This document shows positions 12,531 through 24,816 of a DNA stretch of 64,000 nt, in pieces (position 1 is the stretch's first letter; the number at the start of each line of letters is the position of its first letter). The DNA is from Climacium dendroides. Lineage: Eukaryota > Streptophyta > Bryopsida > Hypnales > Climaciaceae. The position numbers and the translations under genes are program-made. The notes under the pieces were generated by a model. The model saw only the letters and a list, made by a program, of their open reading frames with translations. It was not told the origin of the DNA and did no database searches. The DNA is taken from assembly GCA_950106755.1 (NCBI GenBank), contig OX467083.1:37691029-37755028 (forward strand), given 5' to 3'.

Positions 12531-15500
12531 TCCTGTCTTAATAGAAGTGATTTACAATCTAAATATGTTGAGACCAACTAACATATTTTTTAGAGGTGTG
12601 CGCATGTTTTCCAAATTGAACTCAAGTGGAATTATAATTTTTCAATTAAAATTGTGATTTTCATGAATTTTTGAAGTGGTCTGCCCTAAAATTACAAAAC
12701 TGCCCATAGACTAAAGTCATAAACATCCCCTAACTAACCCATAACTGCCCAAGTCAAGAACTAAGTATTCTAGCATTAATGGAGCAATACATTATCCCTT
12801 GTTGTCATAAATTTTTTATTATGTCGTAAAATGTTTTGATTTTGTCATAAAAACCGACATTTGGATGTTTTCTAGACGGAATTGAGTCCAAAATTTAGTG
12901 ATGGAATTAAACTTATCTACAAACAGAATTAGAAAGCAAATGTTAATGGGCTACTTTACCTTAGGAACTAAATTAAATAACACCAACCCTTCGAATTTGG
13001 ATTGATACTCTAGTAAAAAAATTGGGTGTTTGACCCTTTAACCCTTGACTACCCAAGGGGATAGATTTTGGCCACTGAAAATCGAAAAAGGGCTTGCTGC
13101 AATGTTAGATTTCCGATTGGAGTGCAATAAAATATGGATTCTTCTAGCATAGCTGGAAGTACAGCGATTGGTGGATTGTTGAATCTATAGCTAATAGAAA
13201 TGTGGACACATGGAGGTCGGATTATTGGAAAGGGAAAAATGGGACTTGGTGGTTTAGGGCATTAGGAAAAAATTGAACCCACAAGGAGGCCTTGAGTTTT
13301 CTTACTAATTTTTATACTAATTGAATGAATGTGAAAGTGGCCATGTCCTCATTAGTACCACCACTTGGCATGTGCTCCATTCTTCATGATGGTACCATCA
13401 TGAGATTTATAAGATCATGAAGATGGATTGGGTAATGATTACAAATTTTTGAATTCATTGTGCAATTCATAGTCCAGTTAGTGAGTTGAAAAGGTTCTTT
13501 CCACCTAAATTTATGAGATCGTGGAGATAGATTCGACAATGATGATGAATTTTTGATTCATCATGCAATTCTTGGCCCAATTAGTAAGTTGAGAAGCCTC
13601 TTCTCACTCAAGCTTTTGCATTACGAAATGGCCTCTTTTGTGGTTCAGTTTTTTCCTAATGTGAGATCTAAAAATTGACTGGGAGGAGCCGGTGGTGCAC
13701 CATTGGGCCTTGGATCCTTGTAGAGAGGGGATGTGCTCTTGTTGTGGTTGCTTGTATAGTTTGGATTCGCACAACAAGCCCCTTAATGGAGCTTGGGCCA
13801 CTTAGCCAGAGTAGTCACTGATGCAATGTGCGGACACCACACTTTGAACTGCACTAGGACTTCAACTACTGGGGGAGTCACCACCATGAACTTTGCCTTT
13901 AGAGTGATAGGACAACTTCTTGACCATTGTCTGATTTCTTTTGCATACTTATTTGTAACTCCGGCATTCAATTTGGAAGAGACCCAATGCATTCTTTGCA
14001 AAAGCATAGAATGAACTATAGGAGTCTTTATTTCATAGAACTGTAGAGGTCGTTTAGCCTACAAATTTTTGTTTCCTAAATTGTAGCTTCCGAGTTCACT
14101 GTTCCCTATTTTAATTCCCGAATTGAATTGGAGATTTATTTTTATTCTAAAAAATTATTCTATTACTCACATTGTTGTAAGGGTGGCAATTGTGTTAGTC
14201 ATATTGTTGTTAGTGTAGCAATTGTGTGGGTAAATGTAAACTGTGAGGTTGTTGGTATTCATTGCGCCTTCATACTAGGGGAAACGCCATTGGGAGCCCA
14301 ATATACAATGGCAATGGTCCATATTTGCATAGTATCATGTGACCGACACTCTCTAGTCACTTGGCTATAGATCTGACAACCTACTCGCCTTTCATGCCTT
14401 TACAAATTGCCGCTTGCAAATCAAGCATCCCATTTTTTAGTACTACACACCTTTCGGAATTTGGTTGAATCCCTTTGTAAACATGATGTGTTTGAAACTT
14501 TGTACTATACAAAATTTGCCGAATTCTATGGCAATACCCCCAAAGCACTTGTCTACACTTACTATAAACCTATTGTCAATTGCTATAATCTTTGCATCTA
14601 ACTAGCAGATTCCAAATTTTCCAACTTTTCTAGCATTGCCTCTAACTAAGGTAGCATATCAAACATTGGATTATCACAATTCCCCCCACGTTCTTGGCAA
14701 AAAACAGATTCCTCACTATCGGTTGCCAAAGCGTGTCACTGATGCAATCTATAGCTAGGCAGTCAAGGACTAAGGATTTTGAGGCCTAAAAGTTGCTAAT
14801 GGATGATTATCAAGAACATTCTAGCAATAAAAAATATACATCTCTAAATGGTTGGTGTCACTAATTTGTATTATTACTATGATTTTCATTCTTAATTGCC
14901 ACATACTTCATAAAAGTCTTAAATCTTACACTTTAAAGAGATGTTTAACATGTTCTTCCTCTTCATTTATCAAAATCACCCTCTTTCCCTTTCTTCTCCC
15001 ATTTGTAGTACCATATACCTATTAATTCATAAATTGAACCATTTTTGATAAAATACTTTGATAATAAGTCACATTTTTTCAGGGTTAAACATCAAGAAAT
15101 AATGTCATAGCTTGATGCCAAAGGCCCATATGGATAGTACTTTGAAACCTATATGGGCCTTTGATACCAAGCTTTGACACCATTGCTTCATGCTCAAATA
15201 CCTCCTCTCTACAAGGTATGTATATCCATTTTGATTTTTTTTCCTATTGTGTCCCCAACCTACAATAGTACCAGATTTGTAGGCTAAAACCGTAGACAAA
15301 TATAGATAGGACATAAAAAAGGATCATAATGAATATGCATACCTTAATTGTATGACTAATGGATTTGTTTATCTCAATTCCAACATCAGTAGGAGGATAA
15401 AGTGTAAGTGAGTATTAGAACTAACTTATTTTCCATCTTGAAATCAAAAACTTAGCCACCAAGTTTTCTCACAAATGATAATTACCGTAGTTTTTTTCAA

Positions 15501-16140
15501 TATTGGCACCCTCTGCCAAATATTTAATAAAATAAAATTAATAATTACTACAATTTTCACCATCCAAGATACTAATTTAATAAAATATTCAATAATTGTA
15601 CAATTAAAATTCAACATTATATTCAAAAAATTCAAAATATTTGACATCTATTTCCAAAAATAACTTATTAAGACATTCATTTGTTTTGTTTGAATCATAC
15701 TAATTCAACCTACTATCTATCAACTATTGACAAAGAAAGCTCCAAGAGGTACAATAGACAATTTCTCTAACCTATAAAATCTATTTGTGTAATTTTTAGC
15801 CACAAAGACAAGCCAAATATTCAAATAATTCTTTTTGAACAATGAAACTCTTTTTGAATTAAGGTTTTTGCAAGAGAGTAAAGGCCACTGGCATGTGTAC
15901 ACAAGGCTTTGTGGGAAGCCTTACGACGGGCAACTTTTCTCAAGGGTTTGTCTTCACCTTGTAGCTTAGCTGTTTTTCTAGCCTCTTTTTAATCCCTAAA
16001 TGCCCGAGGCACCAAAAATCTAGTGTTTACAAAACTTTGAAGTTAAATAAAACCTAATCAAGTTGCTATTTTTAGTAGTTAATATTTTTGACGATGGTTT
16101 GCCATCAATAGTAGTAGTAATAGTAATAGTAATAGTAGTA
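12531..16140. other. AT-rich tract without recognised genes
   Basis: Open frames are short and lack domain features. The stretch 13300-13620 has two diverged copies of a GAGAT..ATGGAG..GATTCGACAATGAT-type unit. Nothing else could be supported. Confidence 0.5.
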
Positions 16141-16143
16141 GTA

Positions 16144-16160
16144 GTAATAATAACAATAAC

Positions 16161-16199
<39 letters not shown>

Positions 16200-16200
16200 T
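16144..16200. repeat. (TAA)n microsatellite
   Basis: A run of TAA/AAT trinucleotides is interrupted at its left by AACAAT variants and by a TAGTAG-type block from about 16109. Confidence 0.95.
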
Positions 16201-16273
16201 TCCATTGAATGATATTTTATTATAGGATTTTTTGTTGTTGTACAGTAATGTAGGAGGTTCTTAAAGTGCACAA

Positions 16274-16388
16274 GCTCTAAAATCGACTACCTCCTCAAAT
16301 GTACATTATTTGTACATATGCTACTTTTTCATAGTCTTCAACAATGTACAATATTGTGTACATTTGAGGAAGTGGGCGATTTTAGAGC
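16274..16388. mobile_element. short palindromic MITE-like element (115 bp)
   Basis: The left arm GCTCTAAAATCG...CCTCAAATGTACA pairs with the right arm TGTACATTTGAGG...CGATTTTAGAGC. The sequence following the right arm (16389-16520) matches the reverse complement of about 35540-35680, which also carries GGGCTCTAAAA. The palindrome is therefore part of a larger dispersed repeat. Confidence 0.65.
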
Positions 16389-17120
16389 CCTATGCCATTT
16401 CAACTTCAAAATTTTATAACTAATTCCATAAAGCTCCAAAAAATATGAAATGACTTGGATTAGATACCAATTCCACTTGTCTTATAAGGAAAATTTACTA
16501 AAAACTATTTGAAGAAGTTTCACCTCCCAAAAATTCAGTTTTACCTCTTAAATGGACAATTTATGGACCTCCTACCTTACCAAACAAATGGTGCAACGTC
16601 ATCATACATGCTATCTTGTTATAACATTTTCCATAAGCTAACCTTCAATCTAAAATTGAAACTCAACCATGTGAGTACATGAATTATAAAGAAAAAATGA
16701 ATAAATTTCATATCAAATACAAAGCATGCTCAAAAAATTTATGAAATTATGGAATAGAAGTATGTTATATTATAGAATATTATAGTATAAATAATGTTTC
16801 CATGACATTCTATATTTAAAAACATGGTCATAGCTCTTTAATTTCAAAATTCAATAAAATGCCATTTTTATGGATTTCTTCAAAAATTTCAATCAAAGTA
16901 GAAACTGTACATTATAAGCTTAATTTTGTTAGTTTTGCTCAAAAGCTAAAGAAATAATTTTGAAAGTCAAACAAAAGTTTTAGGGAAAAAAGCTCAAAGT
17001 ATGAAATACATTATTAGTAAAGGTATACCATTTTTTTTTGACAAATAGGCTATATTGGAGAAAATCAAAAAACAAATAATATGACTAGAATTTAACTGAG
17101 TTGTGGATGTGGATGTTGTA
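16389..17120. repeat. dispersed AT-rich repeat, copy related to 35540-35680
   Basis: The segment containing ATAACTAATTCCATAAAG, CCAAAAAATATGAAA and CTTGGATTAGAT recurs in inverted orientation near 35540-35680. The rest is AT-rich and non-coding. Confidence 0.5.
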
Positions 17121-17343
17121 TTAACCCTTTAGTGTCTAAGAAGCCCAAATTGGGTCTCATGTTTTTTTCAGCAACTTTAGAGGTTTTATATGGGGATTTT
17201 TATTTATTTAAACCAATGAATGCAATGTTCTTCACTCAAGATAATTATATAATAAAATTTTCCATTTAGATTATGCTTTCTACAAAACACCTCCTCAAAG
17301 TCCACTACTTGAAATAGTGAATTCTTAGTACGTAAAGGGTTAA
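17121..17343. mobile_element. TTAA-flanked MITE with CCCTTTA termini (215 bp)
   Basis: TTAA at 17121-17124 and 17340-17343 brackets an element starting CCCTTTAGTGTCTAAGAA and ending TTCTTAGTACGTAAAGGG. These are inverted repeats of about 18 bases with few mismatches. TTAA target sites and termini beginning CCC are the piggyBac pattern. There is no coding capacity. Confidence 0.65.
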
Positions 17344-17837
17344 TAATTTTGCACACAAAAATTTGGATGAAAATTATCCATTCTTCTACATAAAAAAAGA
17401 GTGTTTAATTTTCTATTGAATCCAAATAGTCTACAACTTCCTAAGACTCTTAATGGACTAGTCCATGACCAATTTTTCAAATTGCAAAGTGCTTTTATTC
17501 ATTTTTGCAACTATGTTTTATTTATATTTTTTATTTATATTTTTTATTTATATTTTTTAGAGATTCATATGGTTATATGTTTTCTCGCATGTTTTCTATA
17601 AGTTAGTAAAGAATTCTTGACTACATAACTGTGTAAGGTAGTAACTGCCTCTTTTGAGCACACTGTTGAGTACAGTGTTACAATGTGTTCAAATTTTTTT
17701 TAATTTAATTTACCCCCATCCCACCCCTTCCAAAAAATTAATTCCAATTCAATTCATTTCATTACCTCCCCCATCCCAATCCTATTTGTAATTTTGGTGT
17801 GGCATTTTGTGTGGCATTTAGTATGGGATATATAACG
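17344..17837. other. AT-rich interval, nothing recognised
   Basis: It includes a threefold TTTATATTTTTTA-type repeat near 17520-17560. No gene is seen. Confidence 0.5.
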
Positions 17838-18032
17838 AATGTCGTATCTATATTGGTATCCATGTTTCAATTCTATATCTGTATCCCACTTTTGTAATCA
17901 TAGTCTGTATCTATATCTGTACAAATGCACTATCCCTAATTCATATCCGTACTACTATAATATCCTAACTTTGTATCCGTATCAGTACATTATCCCTAGT
18001 ATGTACTCGTATCCAATATCCCATATCGAATC
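17838..18032. repeat. degenerate minisatellite, TATCYGTA-type
   Basis: The words GTATCC, ATATCTGTATCC, TATCTATATCTGTAC, ATATCCGTACTA and GTATCCGTATCAGTAC follow one another at irregular spacing. This looks like a decayed tandem array based on a TATCYGTA unit. Confidence 0.55.
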
Positions 18033-21000
18033 CCAAGTTGTTTTTTGAAGATCAACGGCATTGAAAGGGGGGGATTCTTTTAAAACAAAGATCAGTGGCC
18101 CTAGATTTTACAAAACTAAGAGGGTGTTGTTAATTGGAAAACTAGGATGGTTTGCTTCTTTTTGGTACATTGTTAGTGAAGAATTCTTGACCACTTGTAA
18201 TTTTTGCATTTTATATTCAAATATTATTTTTAGACTTCACCAAATATAAATTGCAATAATTCTCTAAAGCCATTAAAAACAATAATTCTTTGACAAATAG
18301 TAATAATTGTTACACAAGTTTGTTGAGTTTACAATGATAATAAAGTACTACTACCATAAGTGCTCAAAAATCAAACCTCCATGACTCATTTAATGCACAT
18401 AATGATAAGGAATTATCTCAAAAATAGTTCAAGCAATACATGAAGGTGGGGGAGGAATTGGAAAGACCTCCACATTTTTCAAACTTTACAATCTTTACTC
18501 TGCATACTCCCATTTTACAACTATATATGAATGAAATTTTATCATTTTTTTTCTTGAGAGATTTAATCACATGTCTTCTATAAGGCATAAAAAAATTCTT
18601 GAAAAATTCAAATTCCATTTTGAAAAAGGATAGTACTTTGAATTTTTGAATTTATAGTGTGAAAATAATATATGAAATATATAATATACTTTTAAAATGT
18701 ATGAAATTTTGTACTTACATATATAATGATTAAAGTATAGAAATCATGGTGCAAATCAAGTTACTATATCATTCTAATAAAAAAAATTGTAGGTGTAAAC
18801 AAACTATGGTTGCATGTCCAAAATTCAAAATGCAATAAAATTTGAAATTTTCAAAATTTTCAAAATTGAGTACTTTCTAGACTTGCAACAAGCTTCATTT
18901 CTCTAAGTAATTGGGCTTGAACTAAAAAATTCATCTTCCTAGCTAAATAAAATCAAGTAAAATCAAGAACAAGGAGCTAAAAGCTGCCATTATACACAAT
19001 GTGGTGATCAACATTTTCTTATGAACATCCCATAATCAAGAATATCCAACAACATTTGCTGAAATGCATCTGTTTAATTTTCAATATAAAATTGGATGAA
19101 AAATTCTTTTTCTCCAACAAATATGCTTCATCCAAAAGACAAAGAACATCTATGCAAGTTGAGGAGATTTCCAAAAGCTTACAATTATTTATTTCAATTT
19201 TAGCCCATATACTTGATTTGAGGATTAATCCTTAAAGTCCTAAGGTCTTACTTATTTCAAAAACAACTCTAAACTATCATTTTTTGTGCAAAGAGAGAAG
19301 ACATTTAAAATGGTATTTTTGCATATGTGCTTGTAATTGCAGGATCTTTTAGCAGCCTAGTATGAGAATATGTGGAAAAAACTACAAAAACTTTTGATTG
19401 CATAGATTGCAAGGCAAATATGTTCAAAGTAAAGAAATCATGTCTTTTGGCACCTTGGCAAACTAGTTCATGAAATTTTGAACCTTCTTAACTTAAAATT
19501 TTGCACTATACACTTTGAATTAAACAAAATTATTGTGAAGAATTGAATTGAGTATATAGAAAAAATAAAATCTAAAAAATAAAATAATTTTCATTATTTA
19601 GAAAATTGTTAAGAAGAAAAAGATTTGTGTCAGTGGGAAAAACTAAATCATTAATAGTTCTAAGCTAGAATAATAATACACTAATGTTAATGGTAAGATT
19701 GTTTTAAAAATCAAAGCCAACCCTATGGAATTTTTTTGTTTTGAAAAAATGCAAAAATTGATCTCAAAAACAAATCTTGTATGGATGATATATTTTCAAA
19801 AAGATGCTTTATTTGCCCACAAAACAAGATGTTCTATAACTTTCACATTACAAATCCAAATGGAATGAATTAAATTTTTCATGTAGACAAAAATACAATC
19901 TATGAAAAATGAGTTTTAAAAAGCTTTTATTTCAAGATTTTGTGGATTTCTTTTTGCCTACTAAGTTTGGTTTTGGACTTATTGTAGTATAATTTTTTTG
20001 ATTTTAGACAACATTTGAAATAAAAATTATATTTTCGCAAGACTAATATGTTTTTCTATCTCGTGAGAAATTTTTATAAAAAATTAAACTCATAAGAACC
20101 CGTGCAAAATCCATTTTGTCCCCAAAATAGACAATGGCACTTTAGGGATTAAGTTGGAGAGATCTTATTCTTGATTTTTGGATTGAAGAAGATGTTCAAA
20201 GTTTACAAGTGAATAAAAACCTAGTTAACCCTACAATGCCTAAGGAGCCAAATCCTAGCTTTTGAATGATAATGGAAGCATGTTAGAGGAAGAAAATCAA
20301 TTTTTTTCATCCAATTCTTTTTTGTATAGTCTACTTGTCCTTTCCACTTGTTATATGCTAAAAAAATATCAATATACATGGAAGTTTGCATATTTTTGTA
20401 TGAATTTGAATGTGTGTACCTTAAAAGACCTTGAAGTGTATTTGACAACTTCTTGTTCTTTACACTAAATCTGAAGCTTCTCCTATGAAAATGATTTAAA
20501 AAAAAAATTGACTTCAGATTTTTCAATTGATTTTGTATTAGATATGAATTGTTTTCATTTATTCTTCAAGAAATCATGATATTTTCATATCATTACCAAT
20601 AAATTGAATATTTTATGACTTGTAGAAGACATGTGATCTCATCTTTGAAAAATAAAATAAAACAAAATAATTACCACTCAAACTTAGTTTCAAAATAGAA
20701 GAATCAAAGTAAAAAAATTTGAAATAGATTACATGGTTATAGGCTTGTCTTTCATCCCTTCAAGGTTAAATATGGGGAAACAATGGATGATTGTATTGTC
20801 GAAGTTATCTTTGAAATCAATGATCAATAAAGGCAAACTTCCATGTGCAAAACATGTAGGAAAGAAAAAGGTTCCACTGCTAATTTGGAATTTTTTTTGA
20901 AAGTACACGAACTTCCAAAGGAATTTTGAGGTCCATAGGAAGTCTCTCAATTGCCCCTATCACAAGAAAGGAGCCCTAATCGTGGGACAAATTTGCTTGG

Positions 21001-21494
21001 GCCCCCCACACTAGGACTGTGCCATTTTAGATAATTTTTTAGAGAAAGAAAAATGCATGTGGAACATAATACAAGTGGTCTTGTATCTTGTCAAGTGTTT
21101 TTTAATTACTTACAAATTTTCAAAGATTTGGGGCATAGGCACCTATTTGTGACCATGGGTCTCTTCAAATCCATCCACTTGCAACTTGTAAACAAATGTG
21201 ACGAAATCAAAAACAATCATGGGCTTTTGCAATAAAAAATAATTTTTTTAATTCATTCAATGGCAAAAGTGGTTTTATTTAAACCCTACGTGCTTCAACA
21301 TCTAAAAATGGGTGCCGAACAAAGTTGGAAAGTAATAGACAATGGGGAAATTGAAAATTTCATTTATCTATTTTTTGAACTGTGCGCTCCCACAGGGAGA
21401 AAATGTCCCGTTCATTTTTTAGAATAAGTTTAGTGTCATAATCAAGGCATAATGCCTGATTGTATAGTTTTGCACTGGCAATATACATTTTTCA
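18033..21494. other. AT-rich gene-poor tract
   Basis: No coding exon is supported. A reversed copy of a dispersed phrase (TTCATTCCATTTGGATT) lies near 19850-19880. Related plus-strand copies lie near 46312 and 58820. TTAA-type termini (TTTAGGGATTAA near 20147, TTAACCCTACAATGCC at 20225) suggest further decayed elements. Confidence 0.5.
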
Positions 21495-21563
21495 TCCCAA
21501 TTAGGAGTAGTCACACTTCCCAATTAGGAGTAGTCACACCTCCCAATTAGGAGTAGTCACACC
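21495..21563. repeat. tandem repeat, 3 x 23 bp
   Basis: TCCCAATTAGGAGTAGTCAC plus ACY is repeated three times at 23-bp spacing (starts 21495, 21518, 21541), with one base difference. Confidence 0.95.
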
Positions 21564-21635
21564 TCCTCTTGAAAAGCAAATTTTCCTAAAAATGCAAAGT
21601 TGATGAGACAAAAGAAGAACCAATTGAGGAGTCAT

Positions 21636-22592
21636 TGTACAGTCGGGTACAATAATCTTACAACCAGCCCATTTAAACCATTTAAGGATTTTTGAATAGC
21701 ATACAAAAAAAATTGGAATTTTTCATCTTGCATAATTTTTACATTTAAACCATTCAAGGATTTTTTAATAGCATACAAAAAAAATTGGAATTTTTCATCT
21801 TGCATAATTTTTATTGCATCCTTGTGCAATCCCAATCAAGCATACCAAATTTCAATTTCAAATAACCAAAATTTCATTTTTGATAAATTTATAAAGTCAT
21901 TTTTCATGGTTTTATATAATATTTTATTGTGAACAATTGGTGACAAATTTTTTAAATTTGATTGCATAGGTATAGTAGGGAACATCCATATGCACATTTT
22001 TCATATTAAAAACCACCCCCTTAAGTAACAATAATATGACCAAGGAAGAAATCTATGCAACGCATCATATGACCAAACTTTGTAAAATAAATATCTATAT
22101 ATTTTAACTAAATTTTGGCAAAGTAATTGTACTATCATGTTGAAATGTACAAAATTAGTTACAATTTGAGGGTTAAATGCTAAAATTTAGTTATAATATA
22201 TAAATATTTATTTTACAAAGTTTAGTCATATGATGCATCACATAGATTTCTTCCTTGGTCACATTTTTGTTACTTAAGGGGGTGGTTTTTAAAATGAAAA
22301 ATGTGCATATGGATGTTCCCTACTAAACCTATGCAATCAAATTTAAAAAATTCATCACCAATTGTTCATAATAAAATATTATATAAAACCATGAAAAATG
22401 ACTTTATAAATTCACCAAAAATGAAAATTTGGTTATTTGAAATTGAAATTTTGCATGCTTGATCAAGATTGTATAAGGACGGGATGAAAATTATGCTTAA
22501 CAAAACCCCCTCCAATTTTATTGCATAGTTGGAAAAAGAAATGTGAAAGGCTTAAATGGGCCAATTGTAAGATTATTGTACCCGACTATACA
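21636..22592. mobile_element. 945-bp foldback element with 6-bp target duplication
   Basis: The element (21642-22586) begins GTCGGGTACAATAATCTTAC and ends with its reverse complement. The two halves pair for hundreds of bases; for example GGGAACATCCATATGCACAT near 21980 mirrors 22300-22320. Flanks are TGTACA (21636-21641) and TATACA (22587-22592), a 6-bp duplication with one mismatch. The uninterrupted direct repeats nearby read TTATACAAG, so they show the empty target. No transposase is present. Confidence 0.8.
21670..21813. repeat. tandem duplication 2 x 72 bp inside the foldback left arm
   Basis: The unit starting CATTTAAACCATTYAAGG and ending TTGCATAATTTTTA is present twice (21670-21741, 21742-21813) and only in the left arm. 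It is therefore younger than the foldback structure. Confidence 0.9.
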
Positions 22593-22790
22593 AGAAGAAG
22601 AAGCAAATTTTCCTAATGCAAAGTTGATGAGATAAAAGAAGAACCAATTGGGGAGCCATTATACAAGGTGTGACATCCCTTTTTGCTATGAAAAAAGGGA
22701 ACTACAATTTTCCTAAGAATGCAAAGTTGATGAGACAAAAGAAGAACCAGTTGGGGAACCATTATACAAGAAGGTGTGACATCCTTTTTT

Positions 22791-23245
22791 GCTATGTCAA
22801 ACATAGAGACTAAACTACAAAATGTATTATCCACAAGGTTCACTAACCCAATGAGAGGCTGAAGTTGAGTTGGCAATGACAATATGGGTGGCAATGACAG
22901 TAGGGATGAAAGTATAGTAATGAACAGGTCAAACTATGAAGTGCAATTCCAGAGGAGAAGAAACTCACAATCTCAATTATTAGAGGTTGGAAACACAACA
23001 AGCCACTCAATTATTAGAGGTTGGGAACACAACAAGCCACAAATAGCCAACAACAAAGTACCACATTCACCTTCTTTGATAATTGGAATTGGGGTGAAGA
23101 AAGTGTGACTACCCTATTGTTTTTGCTAATCTTCTATTTCATCCAAATTTTCTTCCCACAATTTATGCTAGCCAGGCAAAGGTTCTCATCATCGGGCATT
23201 GCACGATGACAGAGCCTCAGACTCCGCCCTCCTAGTCGGCCCTTT
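22791..23245. other. non-coding, short tandem phrases
   Basis: The phrase CAATTATTAGAGGTTGG.AACACAACAAGCCAC occurs twice near 22974-23040. Related wording recurs near 47560-47620. No gene is seen. Confidence 0.45.
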
Positions 23246-23690
23246 CCATCACGCAATGCCCTTCTCCTTGAGCATTGCCCTGTACAAAATCATTGTTTCT
23301 TCCTTGGGTTTCAAAGTCCTCTGCATTACAAGCTCCACATTTTCAAACTCCTTTGAAGACTCCCCAGAATTGAACATGGGCCCATTCCAGTGACCATGCT
23401 CTCTGCACCGCATTTTTCGTCTCAATTTTTTAAGCATGTACATGTTAGTTACGACTAAACCTCTCTGGAACGCCGGAGTTTCGGCGGTCAATCCTCATGA
23501 AATCTTCCCGTACTCTGAAATGTAACGCAATTGCACTACGGCTTCGAGTTCCTTGGAAGCTAACAGTGAAGATCCTATGGTGACTTCACGAATCCTCCTC
23601 CGCACTTTCACAGCAAGCGTCTCCACAATTTATCCACTTTCCAGACCAGACTCCACTTCCGCTATGAGTCTGGTCGCTGTAGGCTTTAAG
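23246..23690 (-). pseudogene. decayed reading frame, unknown protein
   Basis: One frame on the minus strand stays readable for more than 140 codons but is broken by a TAA near 23622 and a TGA near 23500. It ends at a third stop at 23246. Visible stretches include KVRRRIREVTIGSSLLASKE, LEAVVQLRYISEYG, then LVVTNMYMLKKLRRK and EHGHWNGPMFN. The composition is protein-like (charged, with helical spacing) and GC is higher than in the flanks. I do not recognise the family. An old gene copy or exon relic is likely; chance cannot be excluded. Confidence 0.35.
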
Positions 23691-24224
23691 GATCCATTCT
23701 CCAGCTAATAATAGGGGCGGTTTTAGAGTAGACTACATTATGTTCAAAATCGGACTGCAGGTTCAAAGAATAAGAATAAGGAGAATAATCTCAGTTACCG
23801 TGGTTGACGTCCCCAAATTCTTCTCTTTATTCTTCCTCCCAACATCCATTTTCCAATACGTATCTAATATTCAATCTTCACCCTCACACGTACTAACTTG
23901 TGCAGAGGAGGCATGGCAAATGAGCTCCATGATAACTACACAAACAGGTTCCCAGCATTCTTTTCTTACACAAAATAAACAGATGCGATGCAAGTAATAT
24001 CTTTTGTGAAAGAAAAGTAGAAATGAAGATGGGTCAACTTAATTCCAACAACAGTACTGGCAACAATCAAGTTTTCAAGAAAAGTAGATATTAAACCACA
24101 ATCAATGGGATGGATAAGCACGCATGCCGCTTTACAAACTTCCGTTGGCAGTCTTTGCACATTGTACAAGAAGACAGTCAAAGTGCTGTACATCAGAGAC
24201 TGACTAAGTTTGGCAGTTTCTCAA

Positions 24225-24355
24225 GCATGTTGTTGCGGAATCATCAGTATACCACCCTTCACTCCTCGGCGGGCTGCAAACACAGTAATAAAACGAGGAG
24301 CTGGGTTAGCATCGTATTGTATAACCTCAATGAATGGAGCCCATTTCAACTGTGG
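24225..24355 (-). other. exon-like stretch, possible 3' exon or relic
   Basis: After an acceptor-like CCACAG, a frame reads LKWAPFIEVIQYDANPAPRF, continues for about 42 codons and ends IPQQHA then TGA. It lies downstream of and on the same strand as the membrane-protein gene at 24817-25791. Whether it is spliced to that gene, belongs to another gene, or is a relic cannot be decided. No family is recognised. Confidence 0.25.
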
Positions 24356-24816
24356 ACGGGGCCAATCCAGCACTAGTTATGGAGAATATGGTTACAGAAA
24401 ATATCATAATCTTGTACTTTACTGTTGAGGTGTCCTTGGCTCTCAATTGAGCAAGTTCCAACCATTGTGCGGTCATGTCTGTTAACATGGAATTACAACC
24501 TCATTATAGAAATGACATCTCTCACAACTCCCGCTGCTCCATATGTTACGGTTTCTCATACGTGACTCCATTTGCCCATAAAACTTGCCCACCCAAAATT
24601 GCCACTAACCTAAAAGTGAACCCTAAAATCCCAAACAACAGGAAGAGAATGCAAATTCTCTAAACACTCGATTATCTCAAAGGACGTCGACTTTTGCAAC
24701 TTTTGCGTATGGTATCCAAATGACATATTATATTCTTGTGCGTTGAAATATTCTTTCCTTGGCCAAAAAGGAACTTTAAAAATTGACCCATCCATGGAGC
24801 ATCAAAACCCAAGGCG

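Larger units (their letters stand above)
21580..22790 (+). repeat. three direct copies of a ~70-bp unit around a foldback element
   Basis: Units containing AATGCAAAGTTGATGAGA, AAAAGAAGAACCA and CCATTATACAAG start near 21590, 22615 and 22717. The first is separated from the second by the inserted foldback element 21642-22586. The second and third are tandem, about 100 bp apart, each followed by GGTGTGACATCC and TTTTTTGCTATG. Confidence 0.8.

Noticed and set aside
21495..21563. CRISPR-like array
   Set aside because: Units are directly adjacent 23-mers without spacers in a plant-type nuclear context.
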